A stretch of DNA of 64,000 nucleotides from Parelaphostrongylus tenuis (GCA_019055375.1 JAHQIW010005189.1:23184-87183), one strand, 5' to 3'. Positions 45,196 to 57,660 are shown, numbered from the stretch's first letter. The notes: generated by a model not told the origin, from the sequence alone. Translations and numbers: made by a program.

Positions 45196-46819
45196 ATACT
45201 GCTTATGCTTAAAACAGAGCTAAAAGAGTGAGCACGAGGTGCAGTCGATCGAGCAGTATACCTTGTTTCAATACTGCTCATTGGAGATGTGTTGTTAGGC
45301 ACTTTGACGTTCGACAAGTTGTATAATTTAAATCGAAAAATTATGTCGTGTAATACTGAAGACATTTATGAACCGAGAACTGATTATTTTAAGATTTGAT
45401 GTTTATTGTTATAGAACGTATAATTTGTTGAATGTAACAAACAAAATTCTATGTAACGCGGGTGAATGTTGACTGATACTAATATTTAGCTGAATAAATA
45501 TTTCATATAAAAGATCAACAACATCAGTGAATGGTTTAAAAATTTTTGGATTAGGAATATGCAATTTCTTCAGAGAAGTACTTAACAAATTAATAATTGT
45601 GGGCTTTATGAAAGCCTAATCCACTGCGTGTTAAAAGTCACACCACATAAGCTTCTTAAAAAAGTAAAAGTCGAAAAAAATCCGTTTCACTTTCACACTG
45701 TTGCATATCGCCAAAAAACAAAAAATATGAAGTAAGAAATAAAGCTGCGTTATTTTCTCCTCGACGTTACCTTGGTATTAAAGAGTATGAATTTTCAAAA
45801 CACATGGACTTTCTTTTTACCAAAAAGACTTTCATAAGAGGTGTTTAGTAACATATCATTCTTTTTGATCATAAATTGTCTCTAGGGTACGAATTTCACT
45901 ACACAATCACCAAAACACCCACTGCAAAGTTCAGGAGATTAGATGTTCACACAAAGTGTGAAATGTAATCTTAATTTCCGTGCTTCAGTGCAGTAAAAAT
46001 CAGTTCAAAAAAGCCAGTTTAATTTTTGGAATATATACTTCTCGAACTATTGAACGGTTGTTAAAACTCTACGGTAAGACCACGCGTAAATGATAGTGAA
46101 GCAGGCAAAGCACTCTGGAAGCGAAACGCAGTTTTTGTTCATCATTTTAACGCGCTTAAAAACCCACATTTGCTATTTATTTTAAAAACTAAGTATATAT
46201 TTAAATATCATTTTTTAGGCTATGTATGATAACTGAGACTGTGATTAAAAAAATTTTTGCTCTGTGAAAAGACCATGTGAACACGAGTGCAAATCACACT
46301 GTGCACTCCGAAGAGGAACGCAATATACTCTTTGTTGCTACAGCTCACTGAAAAACGTTTTCAAAAGCCAACGATGCCGTCAGAACAACAATTTTTTTTC
46401 GGCTATCGAATGGCTGTTTAGAGTCTAAGGAAAAGTCTATAGTTGACGAGAAAATGACGAAAATTCGCATGTACCACTCATGGTACACGCGGTCCCGAAA
46501 GAATTAATGTCACTCATTCATGGAAGCTAAGAAAAACAGCTATTTGAACTCATATTCTTTTTACTTAATTCCAGCAAAATATAACAAAAGTTTTTTGCGT
46601 GTATGTAAGTCATTTCATTCAGTTTCGATAATCATACTCTTTATGGGCAATTTTGACTCTTGATTAGGCATAGTCTCTAGAAACTTAGTCACATCGTCGT
46701 CGAGCAAGTGAGTACCTAGAAAACAACGGACAATTCAGTTCAGTCACTGCAACAAATCTTGAATCTTGTTCATTACCATTCAATAAAATATGTTGAGCTG
46801 TGCCACGAATAGGAGGAGA

Positions 46820-46870
46820 AGGCGTGATCGAGTGGTTTTGATGCTCGTCGAAGCGCGAATACGTTCTGAA
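46820..46870 (+). repeat. SINE family S1, head fragment
   Basis: GGCGTGATCGAGTGGTTTTG followed by ATGCTCGTCGAAGCGC matches only the first 45 bases of the S1 copies (GGCGTGGTGGCCAAGTGGTT). Truncated. Confidence 0.4.
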
Positions 46871-47609
46871 CGTTATTTTTTTCCAATGACCTCTGAACTG
46901 ACTATTCTTCGTTCAGTTCCAGTCTCTCCGAATAATTTTGATATCACCATATGAAAGTCGACTTGGAGGTGTATCAGTGCATAAGAACCTTCAAGTCTAG
47001 CATTACCTACCGATGGATACCTTTCTTCACTTGTACCAGAAAATTTCATGCAAGAAAGGTCGAATTCTCATAAACTACTGTAAGATTGATCGTAGAAGTT
47101 CGAGGAAAAAGTGTAGCTAAATGAATATTTTGAGTTAAACGTTATGTCGTGCACGGAGACAAAGAATGGGAAGTTGTCTTTGATCACTTGCTACATGTGT
47201 AGATGAGAAGTCAGTGACGAAGCCGATAAGGAATGAACAATAATGCACTTGTCATTGGAGGTAGCTCTAGACGTAGTGAATCAAACGATGGAGAACAATT
47301 AGTTTGGAAGCTAAAGTGATTATCGGCGACTGCTCGTAGGATGTGCTTTCTGAAAACCCCACCCTTTGATGGGTGGCTCGGTAGGTTTTCATGACATCGT
47401 GATGCCTACGTATAAAGAGCCAGTCAACTGTGAATTGTTAATAACCGATTCTTAAGAGATGTTTGCACGGAAAAACAATTGAATAACTATGGCAACTGAA
47501 AAAAGCTTATTACAGAAAGGATATCGTCCAGAAATTGAAAAAATTGCGTTTTTGTACTACCAAACGAATCATGTCTAACTGCCTTTTCTAAAACATTACA
47601 GAAGCAGTT

Positions 47610-47880
47610 ACATAACCTGAAGACCTGGATGAAATGTTAGCATCGATGAGTGAATTGAAGTACTCGGAAGAGTATTTATATTCTGCAAGTGCGACCCTCA
47701 TAGAAGGTACGAATGCGAATTCGGACTTTTCAAATTGCTCAATAGAATAGGATACACTTACAAAATGATGGTGTACGTAGGTTTAGATGCAACTCTCAGA
47801 CTAATCAGACGTCTTGAAAGTGGCTTTGTAGCGAACCTAATGGACTGCACACCAAATGAAGAGAGACACCGCTACGGTAA
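47610..47880 (+). pseudogene. piggyBac-like relic 2 (central fragment)
   Basis: The plus strand reads NVSIDE, a stop, IEVLGRVFIFCKCDPHRRYE and CEFGLFKLLNRIGYTYKMMV, then YVGLDATLRLIRRLESGF. I-D-E-x-x-x-x-x-G-R ... G-L-K-L-F-K-L ... G-Y-T-Y is the first catalytic Asp region of piggyBac transposases. It aligns with 51060-51210 in relic 3. It is the part that relic 1 lacks, but it lies 2.4 kb beyond relic 1 and is a separate broken copy. Confidence 0.65.
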
Positions 47881-48043
47881 TACCAAGTAAATTAACAATC
47901 CATCTCACTGACTGTTTTCAAATCTCGCTATTAGCATTCAACATAGTCTGTGGGAATGCTCAAACCCTTAATGAGGTTGTTACATCACAGCCACTCGCAC
48001 GTTTTGACGGTATCGTCGGTTTCATTCCTGCCACACGCCCACA

Positions 48044-48297
48044 TTGAACCCTACTTTTTAGCAGGAATGGGGAGACGATGTTTATGATGATAGCACATGA
48101 TATTATGTTATTTCTATTTCTGACTCTATTTCGACATTCTCTGTTTTGAATTTTCATACAGAGCTTTGGAAAGAGTCAATGAGATGGATCGCCACATATT
48201 CACTGTCAGCCAATGACTAAAAAATTATGATAGCACAGTATGATGTGCTATCACCATAAACAACGTCTCCTCATTCCTGCTCAAAAGTACGGTTCAA
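48044..48297. mobile_element. 254-bp hairpin MITE
   Basis: The left arm TTGAACCCTACTTTTTAGCA through TGATAGCACATGATAT (48044-48104) is the inverted copy of the right arm (48225-48297, ending TGCTCAAAAGTACGGTTCAA). The arms of about 60 bp are about 85 percent identical with a loop of about 120 bp. No coding potential. No obvious target duplication. Superfamily not recognised. Confidence 0.8.
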
Positions 48298-48299
48298 CC

Positions 48300-50689
48300 G
48301 CCGAAGCATGCGTATTGCTCTGACGTAATAGCATCGGTAAGGCTTTTAACGTTCTCACAGACTATATTGAAGTACACTAGCGTTTTCCTAGCTGAGATGT
48401 ATTACAGAAGAAACCATACTTAGTGAAAGCGTGCAGACAGAATATAATTGGATTACCAAAGAGCCTCACACAAAAAAATTTTACGAAAAGTCAATCATAG
48501 CCATGTAATGGGAAGCTTCACAGCACACAGCTCTTTCAAAACAATCGGGGAATGACATATCTCAATGAAGTAGGGGAAAGAATTTCATTTAAGTAGTCAT
48601 TTCCTTAGCTTCCATTAACGAGTAACATCAGTTATAGTATCCAATACATTGAAAAGAAGTGTTTTACGTTCATATGAGCCATCGGTTCTATTTTCTTCAG
48701 TTTTTTTTCAACTACGTCATGTCGGCAAATTTCAGGCGTCTGAAACCTTGGTTATTCTCTCAAAGGAATTATATTTCAGCTAACAATTAAAGGGCTGGAA
48801 AAGAATTGAAAGGTTTGGAACTTTCACTATGTATAGAAGAGATAATAACCGACGGGCTCAAGCTAAATGGAAGTGGATCACGATATTTTTTGTGAAGGTT
48901 CTGCTCAGCTTTTAATCATCGTTTTCACTAGCCAAATCAGAAACATTGAAGTTGGTATGAAAATGTGCCCGAATAATCTATGTGCATTTCAATTTGATCC
49001 CGATCGTTTACACAACTTTGTATTAATTTTCTCGTTTGTCTAAAGCGGTCTACTCTGCAGTGGGAAAGGTTCCTCGTGTTTTAAACTATTTGATACTTAT
49101 AAGCTTATCACACCGCGTCCTTACCCTTGCTTGGCTTTGTTTATTGTGATGTAACTCGAACTTGTATTTTTTATAGATGCTGTTGAAGTCATCCAATACA
49201 CATCGAATAAGGAGTTTCTGAGTATCGAAGAATGACTAAGCTGCATTCAAAGTGATGAGTACGATAAGCGGTTGGAACACAACCTCAACTTAATCGTCCT
49301 TCAAGCAAACAATCACTCAACCCTCAGCTCAAAGTAAACTTTATTAGCACCTAGAGTAGTGTCCATAAGATAACATAGGTGGTTTTATCTGGCGCTGAAG
49401 GTTCCCCTGCACTTAGAATCGATATTAACTCACCTAAGCTCAATTGCTATACTCTCCTCTCCATGAGGCAGAAAGTTTATTGAAACTCTGACCATTAAAG
49501 ACTACTCTAGTTGCTGATGAAATTCTTCTACCGTAATGGAATTTTGATTCAGGAGCACGTAGAAGGTAGCACGGAACTTTGGCCAAGATAATAAGACACT
49601 GTCACAGAAGCAAAGCTGACTATATCAGTGCTTTTTTATGTTTTCGAAAGTCCTTATAAGGATGACATTTAAATATTGTGCTCATGACTTATTTCAGCTT
49701 TAATCCTGGTGGAAATAAGCTGCTTGATTTTGTGCCGTGACAGCTCAGCAGTTTGTGTCCACGTTAACACGAAGTAAAGTGCACTTTTGTCCAATTAGGA
49801 TAATTATTGTGAAAAAGTTATGAGCAGATTGTCCCAATATCCACTCAGAAACGTTATTGAAGTGCTGGTATTTTTATAAGACGATTTCTCTTCAGAAGGT
49901 CAAAAGAAGAAGGTTAAATGTTCTTGTTTCACTTATTTTTATGCCTTGTATACTCTAATATGATCTCTTTTCGTCTGAAATTGTGCTTTAATCATCCAAA
50001 GTGACTTGCCATTTTTCTTCTTATTAATTTAATCGTCGAGTTATGAACGGAATTTCGTTTGCGGAAAGAGAGGAGATTGCAAATCGATGAGTGTATGAAT
50101 AGTTTTTAATTCGAATGATTATTCAGAACCTTGAGAACTTCAACATTTATGATTCCACAGACTTTTTTTTTATCGTGGATGTCAACGTTTTGAACGTACA
50201 CGAGAACGTCCTCGCCAATCTGTTAATCCCCGTGGGACGGCTATAGAAATCGACGCGCGCTGAGCAAAATACGCTATATTCGCTATTTGATTAAGGTCTT
50301 TTTCGCCATTTTGCGAAATGTTTGGAAATCTCGTATTGATATAAAAAGATTTTCTCTCTTCGTATATATGATTTTGGCTTAGATATATGCGTTTTGTATA
50401 GAGAAAAACGTTGATTTATTACGGAATAATGCTGAATTTGACAATCATTTAACTGTAGGAATTGTATGGAGGATATCATATTGAAAACTCTAGGTCTGAT
50501 CTACCACAGTTCTAAACAAAATCCTAGAGCTATCAAAGTGAATAAAAACTGAAAACAATGAGTAATTTACAACAAAAATGATAATGCATGATGTAATCGA
50601 TACTAGTTCATCGATAATTCCCACTATAACTAAGTTTATAGCAATCATTCTTGTATTTCCAATTATTCAGAGTTGTCGTACGTGAGAAC
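48300..50689. other. No feature recognised
   Basis: AT-rich, with no open frame above 62 codons that has any motif and no repeat partner noticed. Confidence 0.4.
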
Positions 50690-51915
50690 ACTGAGTACTA
50701 TGGATAGTGGAAGAATTTTAAGAGTGGAGGGGCAATCGGGTTCTAGAAGAACCAGTAAGTAGTACATACTTCCAGTTTAGTCATTGTATCAGCATGCCGA
50801 CTTTTTGTACACATCTGTTACTCCTAAGCAAGCAAAGCTTTATATTCAAAGAAATCGTTGGATCGGCAATTGCATCAAGCTCACTAGATTCACTTTTGCA
50901 ACATCGGCCAGTGATATTGTAAGAGATGGATTTATCCAGCTTATGAGGCGCTTGCATTTCTCCAAAAATGCAAGGTGAGACGGACATGACAGAATTTATA
51001 AAATAGAAGCACTGATAGATCTTGTCAACAACAAATGTTAAGATGTGTGCAAACCTGGGAGTGACATATGCATCGATGAGTCGTTGATACCTTTCTGAGG
51101 AAGAAGTGTGCTCCGCCAATACCTTCAGCTCAAAAGGCACAAGTATGGGCTTAAACTCTTCAAACTGCGCAGTCCAGGAAAGTACACTATCAAGACGATT
51201 TTGTGCCAAGGTATTAGCACAACTGACACTTCGACTGTATTAGTTGCTAAATGAAGAGAGATACCTTTGCACCGACAATTGGCACACCAGTGTATCTCTT
51301 GCTGAGAGACCGTTTCAGAAGAACACGTACTTGACTCGAGCTTGCAGAAGAAATAGACAAGGATTGCCAAGGGAATTCACGAAGCAGAAAGTAGACAAGG
51401 AGCATCAGTTTGCCGTACAGAATAAAAAAGGGCGCAATGTTGCTTAGATTCATGGACAAGGAAGAAGTGACACTCATCGCGACAGCTCATGGCTCTTCGA
51501 TAGATCCAGCGACGGGAATGTTTGAGGCGAATCTAAGTTGTAACAAAAGAAAGGAGTGCGTCGACCTCACCGACCAGATGGTTGCGTACTGATCATAGAT
51601 CAGGAGGACAAACAAATGATGAGCACGTCTCGTTGCTTTTTTACTTCGCAATATCTAATCTCATAATTCATGTACATTCGCCTACTCTTCCATTTGGTCA
51701 CTGATCTTTGTATGCTAAACGCTTGGGCGGTCTACAGAGAGCGCGTGAGGAACATAACGTTTGCGCAATTCGAGATGAAGGTGTATGGCAGCTACCTACC
51801 ACCAGAAATGGCTCTTCAGCCGATAAAAAACTGCGTTTTTGAGACAATACAAGAGCATGGGCGTTGCAGTAAATGTTACCGAAAGACAGCAGAGGACGAA
51901 AATTCCGCACTTTGA
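50690..51915 (+). pseudogene. piggyBac-like transposase relic 3 (catalytic core kept)
   Basis: Frames joined by eye give DGFIQLMRRLHFSKNAR, YKIEALIDLVNNKC, CIDESLIPF-stop-GR (first catalytic Asp), LKRHKYGLKLFKLRSPGKYT, RYLCTDNWHTSVSLAERPFQ (second Asp in T-D-N), LMRFMDKEEV-type MLLRFMDKEEVTLIATAHGS, KECVDLTDQMVAY (third Asp region) and IRLLFHLVTDLCMLNAWAVY, ending in GRCSKCYRK. All three Asp sites can be seen, but the N-terminal third is missing and there are about six stops or shifts. The lost N-terminus is what relic 1 keeps. Confidence 0.8.
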
Positions 51916-52060
51916 GTTATCTTGATGTATATTGTCTAGGTGACGATGAACTGATTTTCTAGAATGTGCCAATTGTTGATGTATATTGTGTTGATGTTAT
52001 CTTGATGTATATTGTCTAGGTGACGATGAACTGATTTTCTAGAATGTGCCAATTGTTGAT
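51916..52060. repeat. 80-bp direct tandem duplication
   Basis: The unit beginning GTTATCTTGATGTATATTGT at 51916 recurs at 51996 and is identical over the 65 bases of the second, partial copy. It follows the 3' end of piggyBac relic 3, so the duplication is recent compared with the decay of that element. Confidence 0.9.
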
Positions 52061-53832
52061 TGTAAAACGTATAATTTTTCAGGCAATAAGGGTAAACTGT
52101 TGACCGGTAATAATTTGTCGGGTAAATTTTTGCTGTTCGATGTTGATTTCATGAGTTGTTGATTGTTAAATAGATATTTTCTAGTAAAAGTCTTGGAACA
52201 TCGGCGTTATGCAATGTACTGGTCAGAAATATGTCCCTCCAAAGTGGTATTCACCGCAGTGATGAACGCGGCTTTTCGTGCACTTACTCTAGCTATATAA
52301 CACAACTACCTCCACATAGGCCTCTATCAGAGGTATTTAGTTATAAGAGATGTGCTCTCAAGCTACGTTCGTGTAACACAAACGATAGAAATGCATATTA
52401 AGGGTTGAAAGTTTGATTTTTTTTTCCAGGGATATGGTATTGCCGCTGAAAATGAAGGATTTTTCGAGAAGTAGTCGCTCTTTTTATGAATAAACCTTTA
52501 TAGGAAACTCGCTTACGATTATTCATTCTTTGTGTAGCGATAAGATAATTCTGACATATGAATTTCATCTAAAATTACCAATAAACCACCTATGACGTCC
52601 AGGTGGCGAGGTAGCATTTTAGGCGTGAAACATGAACTTCATTTCACTTTTACGTCGTTATATGGCAACCTTTCAAAAAAAAATCTCATCACTAGAATTC
52701 TCGAGATTTGGGCTATCCAACGAATATTGGAACCTTTGTGAAGAGCCATATAATGGCCCTAGCCGGGCAAATGAAGAAAATATAGTGTAAAACTTGATTT
52801 TATATTCGCTGTTACAGAGTTATTAGAAGCTTTTTTCTGAAGCCAAACGGTTTTTGGTATTGCACAGGTTTAAGCTTTCGAATGATTACCGAATATTTAG
52901 GAGAAAACTTTTCTGCAGCGAGAAAGGCCTTCAAACAATCGTGTACCTGGGCTGGTACACGTCGTCCCTTAGGGGTTAATTGATACCCTATCACCACTTG
53001 TCTCACTGCCAGCTGTCGTTGAGCCAGTGTGAGGAATTTCGAGGCAGAAACTTTGCTAACCCAGAAAATGTGGTTTTCTAGAGTCCCGTAATCGGCTCAA
53101 CCGAGGCCTTTTTTAGATCTTCGCCACCACCGGAAGTCGGTGGTCTTCTCAAATCAGCAAAAGATTTGCTATCTTGCTACGTTTGACTGAATACTTGGAT
53201 GATTCTTGGTATTGCTCTACTTTATTGGATTATCTGGAACATCAAAGTTCTTTCCAACTATATAAACCACGAAACCATGTGCTTCATATAACACTTTTAT
53301 ATTTTGAAGCATCTCACGGCCATGACGAGTTCTTAATTATTTGGCGAGCAATGGATGAATATTTGCCTAATATGTGTGACAGCCATATGAATTTGGGAAA
53401 CCGACTGCTAGTGTTGATAACGTTCATTTACATCCTTGTTATATAGAAGAAGTTTTTTTCTCATCTTCCAAATGTATATGCTACAAATCGTCTGAACTCT
53501 ATTACAATTCTTCTTGTAGACCCTTTTTGAACCATATCATCCTGGAGTGTAAAATCTCCTCAGCATTCACCGTTTCACTGAGCTTGTACTTTGAGGTTTC
53601 TACAGCGTCTATGGAAATATCGATGTGAACATTATCACAACGATCAAAGCCAGGTGAGGGAAGAGGACAGTTTGACAAGCTTATAAGTAGTATTTCGGGG
53701 TAGAAAAAGTCTTACGCTTTTTGGAGCACCAGTTTTGAGATGGATAAACAATCTGAAGCAGTAAGTTATGTGAAGGACCGAAAATTACGAACAAAGTTGC
53801 ATTTATAACTTAGAAACATCTTTATAGAAGCT
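52061..53832. other. Region 3' of gene B, no gene supported
   Basis: It contains the repeat block 52470-52700 noted above and an arm of repeat R near 52860-52960 (TTTAAGCTTTCGAATGATTA). A plus frame at 53174-53446 (90 codons) has no motif. Confidence 0.4.
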
Positions 53833-54012
53833 TTATCGCCTACATTTTATGGGTAGCAAGTCCGAGGAATAGAAAAAATCAAAGAAATTGTTCATCGGTT
53901 GACTTGATGCACTTGTATTCTCCTTTAGAAAATCGTACACGTAGGTGTCCCGCTTGTACATATTGAAAAGTTTCAACAACTCCACATCTTCTCCAATGCG
54001 CTCATAAAACAT
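53833..54012 (-). CDS. NHR gene B last exon: helices 11-12, intact C-terminus
   Basis: The exon follows GATTTTAG (54013) and runs 59 codons to TAA at 53833. It starts MFYERIGEDVELLKLFNMYK and goes on RDTYVYDFLKEN, the helix 12 / AF-2 region, then a tail of about 26 residues. It pairs with the gene A exon at 12378, sharing E-D-x-E-L-x-x-L-F-N-M-Y-K. Entry phase 0 matches the exon at 55632. The gene is transcribed towards gene A, on the same strand. Confidence 0.8.
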   Translation of the reverse strand: MFYERIGEDVELLKLFNMYKRDTYVYDFLKENTSASSQPMNNFFDFFYSSDLLPIKCRR

Positions 54013-54149
54013 CTAAAATCATTTCCTTTCAAAAGTAGCTAATGTTTTAGGTATTAAATTCTAATTGAACATCCTAATAAGAAAGTGAAATAGGATGAAA
54101 TGAAGTTAATGCTCTAAACTGTCGTGGAATAAAATTTTTATTTGTATGT

Positions 54150-54530
54150 GGAGAGGGATGTGCAAAACTTCTGCGTCAGGAACTTGAATCCACCTATCTG
54201 ACCTTATCCGGAGGCCCGTGCTTGAGCTATTGCGCTATCGACGCCTGTTCTGACACCACTGTTTTGAGTAAAAGAGATTTTGTTTGAACATCTAATACCC
54301 AATATCTGGCAGCATGAGTGGGTTCAATGTGGATAGCGACTACTTGTGCATACCGTGACGGTTAGTTGCTGACAAATAGATGTTTTGCAACGTAGAAAAC
54401 GTGGTGTCAAAACAGGTAAATGTAGTGAAACGTTCGAGCATGCCACCGGATAAGGTGAAATGTGGATTCGAGATCCAGCTGATGCAAAATTTTTATACGT
54501 CACTCAACATCAGTGGATAACGTGAAACAA
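54150..54530. repeat. Palindromic tRNA-like repeat, family P, copy 4
   Basis: The inverted arm GGATGTGCAAAACTTCTGCG to CGACGCCTGTTCTGACACCA (54158-54262) is mirrored at 54395-54515 (GTGGTGTCAAAACAGGTAAA, GGATTCGAGATCCAGCTGAT). The spacer holds the TGACAAATAGATGTTTTGCA block common to this family. It lies 140 bp upstream of the last exon of gene B, in its intron. Confidence 0.65.
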
Positions 54531-55631
54531 CTTTTTTTTCATCGAGTTCAGAAAATGGCTGACGCATTTTGAAAATGGAATATTCGTCCAAATCACGTCA
54601 ACACACTTTTGATTCCTGTAAACGAGTTTTCACCCACTAGGTGGAAATTTTCTGGCTTGGCTAACAGAAATGAATGGCAGACTGTAGATTTCTTTACATA
54701 TTATATGAAGAGGTATGACATTTCCTATAAACACTACCCTGTCGCAAAGAAATTTTGGACCGAAATAAAAATTTGTGCTCCAATGAAGGCAAGTTCCGGT
54801 TTAAGTGTATTCAACAAAAATCTAAATTTAGTGAAGTTCGTTCGCACCAGTTGAAAAAGACTGCTTCAGTTATGTTTTTTATGTAAACAAGATAAATATT
54901 ATTTTGTTCTACGCATCTGAATCATTATTTGAGTTCATTAAGCTCTTACTCTCTAGGGCTTTTTCAACTCAACTATCAAAAGATAGTTTAAACTCCGGAA
55001 CTATTTTACGCTCAACGAGCAACAATTTTTCATGCCTCTCAAGTGAAGCGAATAATGAATTGCAAGATAAAAAATTGCTTGAAGCTTTTTTATTGCGCTG
55101 CATATAGAGCGTTTTCTGATCAGGAAGAGAAAATGCTTGAATTTGAACTTTTGAGGGACTTTCAAAACGAGCGTTAACTGACTATGTGATCTGATGCATA
55201 GTTGAAATTAAAAGTTCAGTCACTACTCATTGCTCTCTCAAAGAAAAGTGGTATATCACATTAATCCCGGCAGATTAAAAATCTATCTGGTTTCACTGCT
55301 TGAGAGATTAAGCAACACCTAGCCATAGCAAAGCAAAATCCTTTGAATGTGATTCGATCTTCGAAACAGATGGTTCAATGCGGTTTTTCAAAAGAATTAG
55401 TCACTGTCACTCACCCATGGGGCGAAAACGATGCTCCTCGACTACATGGTTTTGTTATCTAGTGCAATGAATGGGGTATATTTCTTTTTCAAAAGTCTAG
55501 TACAATGATTTTTTATTACATTTGAGTTTTGTCAGTCAGGTCCAATAGAAAACTTGAGAAAACATGAATCCGGCGTCATTTAAACCATGGTAGTAGTAGT
55601 GACGGTATATTGATCTAAAACTTTTGCTTAC

Positions 55632-55701
55632 CTCGGCGTTAGCAAGCAAACACATGAGTTTCCCAAGGCGAACAGCACAGTTATCCATTTTTCGCTCGTT
55701 T
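55632..55701 (-). CDS. NHR gene B exon: LBD helix 10
   Basis: A 70-nt exon lies between AAGAATTCAG (55702) and GAG|GTAAGC (55631). It encodes NERKMDNCAVRLGKLMCLL and ANAE, the paralogue of the gene A helix 10 exon (NERKIDDYAARFGELMCLL). The length, phase and splice context are the same. Confidence 0.85.
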
Positions 55702-55914
55702 CTGAATTCTTGGAAACCCATTGACAATTAATTCAACATTCTCTCTTCATTATCCTTTTCTATGTCACCTACGTACTCGATCTTTCATGGAAACTTTTTG
55801 TGATAAGGATATAAGGAGAGAACACTTTTTCTCTGACTTTTTCTCTGATTATATGAAATGCATTCTGAGCTCCTCAAATTCCGATCGGAATCTCTTCGCT
55901 ACTGAAAACAAAGT

Positions 55915-55999
55915 CAAGTGTGGACGCTCACCGATAGTGCTCGTATAGATCGTAAAATATCTGCTCTCGATATTTCTTTGCAATTCGTTCGATTTTCTC
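55915..55999 (-). CDS. NHR gene B exon: LBD helix 9
   Basis: An exon of about 85 nt follows ACGTTAAG and ends at TATCG|GTGAGC. It encodes RTHRGNEKIERIAKKYREQI and FYDLYEHY. It aligns residue by residue with the gene A exon at 18690-18606. Coordinates are good to a few bases. Confidence 0.8.
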
Positions 56000-56099
56000 G
56001 TTACCTCGATGAGTTCCTTAACGTGTGTTTTATTAATAATATAGAAAATGATAATATAATAAAGTATTTTAATCTCAAGCAAAAATATAAAGAAACGTA

Positions 56100-57359
56100 A
56101 GATTTCACGTGTGTCACCTATGGCTCGTAGAAAAATGTATATCAAATTGAAGATGCGCAAAATAGGAGTTCATAGTGAATCTACCTCCATCTCAGTAAAA
56201 CACATGGTCACTTTTGCTACCCCTCTATTTTTCCCTATTTACGAACTGGGACATGCCACGTATCCTCGCGACTAGCCGAGCAGAGAGCCTCCATGTGGGA
56301 GATCCGTGGAGAATTACTATGATATCCAGTCACCCACTATTTTATTCCGTAGTCTCTTCAATTATATCTTTTTCTTTTCTTTATCTTTCTCTAACTTCTA
56401 CTTCTTCTATCTGAAGGTTTTCAAAAATTGACAAACTTCGGGCCACTGATAGTGAATTCGGTTGACAGCCTTTTAGTGTTGTTTGCCACAAATTTCGTAA
56501 TATATTGGAACCTTCTTCAGAGTGAATGTTAGATCAAGTGTGATTCGTAAATGGACGATTTTTGCACTTTACAATTTACATAAAATCTCTGTTGAACGAT
56601 TTCATTTTGCGACGAGGGGACCTCGCTGTTGGAAACAGTATGCGGCATCGATGGTCAAGAAGGGCAGGGATGAGAGGCGAAAATGCCTCTGTTTGAACAC
56701 TGGAATTCGATTTTCTAGGAATTTCTGCCTAAGATGAAAATGTAAACCTTTTTTTATTATTGAACCAATTCGGATATGGTGTTTCGACGTCATCGTCTTC
56801 ATCAGAGCTGGTTTGATCAGACTAGATGGTTCAAATATGGTAATCTTCGCGAAGTGGATAATCGCTATCGCATCGAGTTAAACCCACTGGTAGTGAGGCC
56901 ACGCTTATTTATGCCGAGGTTTAGTGATAGTGATATAATGTCACGCAATGTGCGAGCAAACTGCAGCAGTAAATCATTGTCCATCTATAAATAAGCATAG
57001 TCGAGTTATTCAAAGTTAATTACGGTGTCAAATATAATATATTGCAAATTTAAATCTGTGAATGTTGGACGGTACGAAAAACACTCGACCTCAGACGAGG
57101 GCTGGACCGCGTCCCACCTATGAGAGTATGTAATTGCAACATTACAACACTGCCAGAGAGAGCAGTAAAACAAAAAGTTCTGTAGGGTTCTACAAAAACC
57201 AGTTGAAAATATATATGGAGCGCGTGTTTAACTCTCGCTTAAGGTCGAATGTTTTGCACCATTCAAACACCGCTGATAAGCAATAATTATAGGAAATTCT
57301 CACATACATTAAATATTTATACCTAAATAAATAGTATATCTTATTAATATATTTATATC
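56100..57359. other. Intron of gene B, no feature recognised
   Basis: Between helix 9 and helix 7-8 exons of gene B. Open frames at 56522-56994 have no motifs. Confidence 0.4.
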
Positions 57360-57660
57360 TATTAAGAACCAAAACCCAATATCTGTCAACGTAACTGTAT
57401 TCAATGCCGATATCGACTACCCACGCCAAACCGTTGACGATTGGTTGCTGACAGACAAATGTGTTGTATCGCAGAAAGAGTGGTGGCAAGAGAGGTATTG
57501 GTAGTGCAACTGGTTAGAGCACGCGCCTCCGGATAGGACGAAATGCGCGTTCGAGTCCCACTTGACGCAAAAGTTCCTTCACATCACTCTACATCATTGG
57601 GCATATTTATATCCATAATACCACCGCTTGAAGCGGTTAAATATAAAGAGTTATACATTA
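57360..57660 (+). repeat. Family P tRNA-like repeat, one arm, best-preserved tRNA part
   Basis: At 57500-57572 the text GGTAGTGCAACTGGTTAGAG, GCGCCTCCGGATAGG and GTTCGAGTCCCACTTGACGC has tRNA-like A- and B-box sequences. By comparing copies, the 5' GCGTCGG and 3' CTGACGC could pair as a 7-bp acceptor stem. No anticodon can be fixed with confidence, and position 33 is not T in most copies. The other arm is missing. Confidence 0.6.

Noticed and set aside
50781..51209. 142-codon minus-strand open frame
   Set aside because: It is antisense to the piggyBac core, whose plus-strand motifs (IDESLIPF, KRHKYGLKLFKL) are clear.
57500..57572. Functional tRNA gene
   Set aside because: Boxes are present, but the anticodon loop is not canonical (position 33), the unit is embedded in a dispersed palindromic repeat and copies vary; a tRNA-derived repeat fits better.
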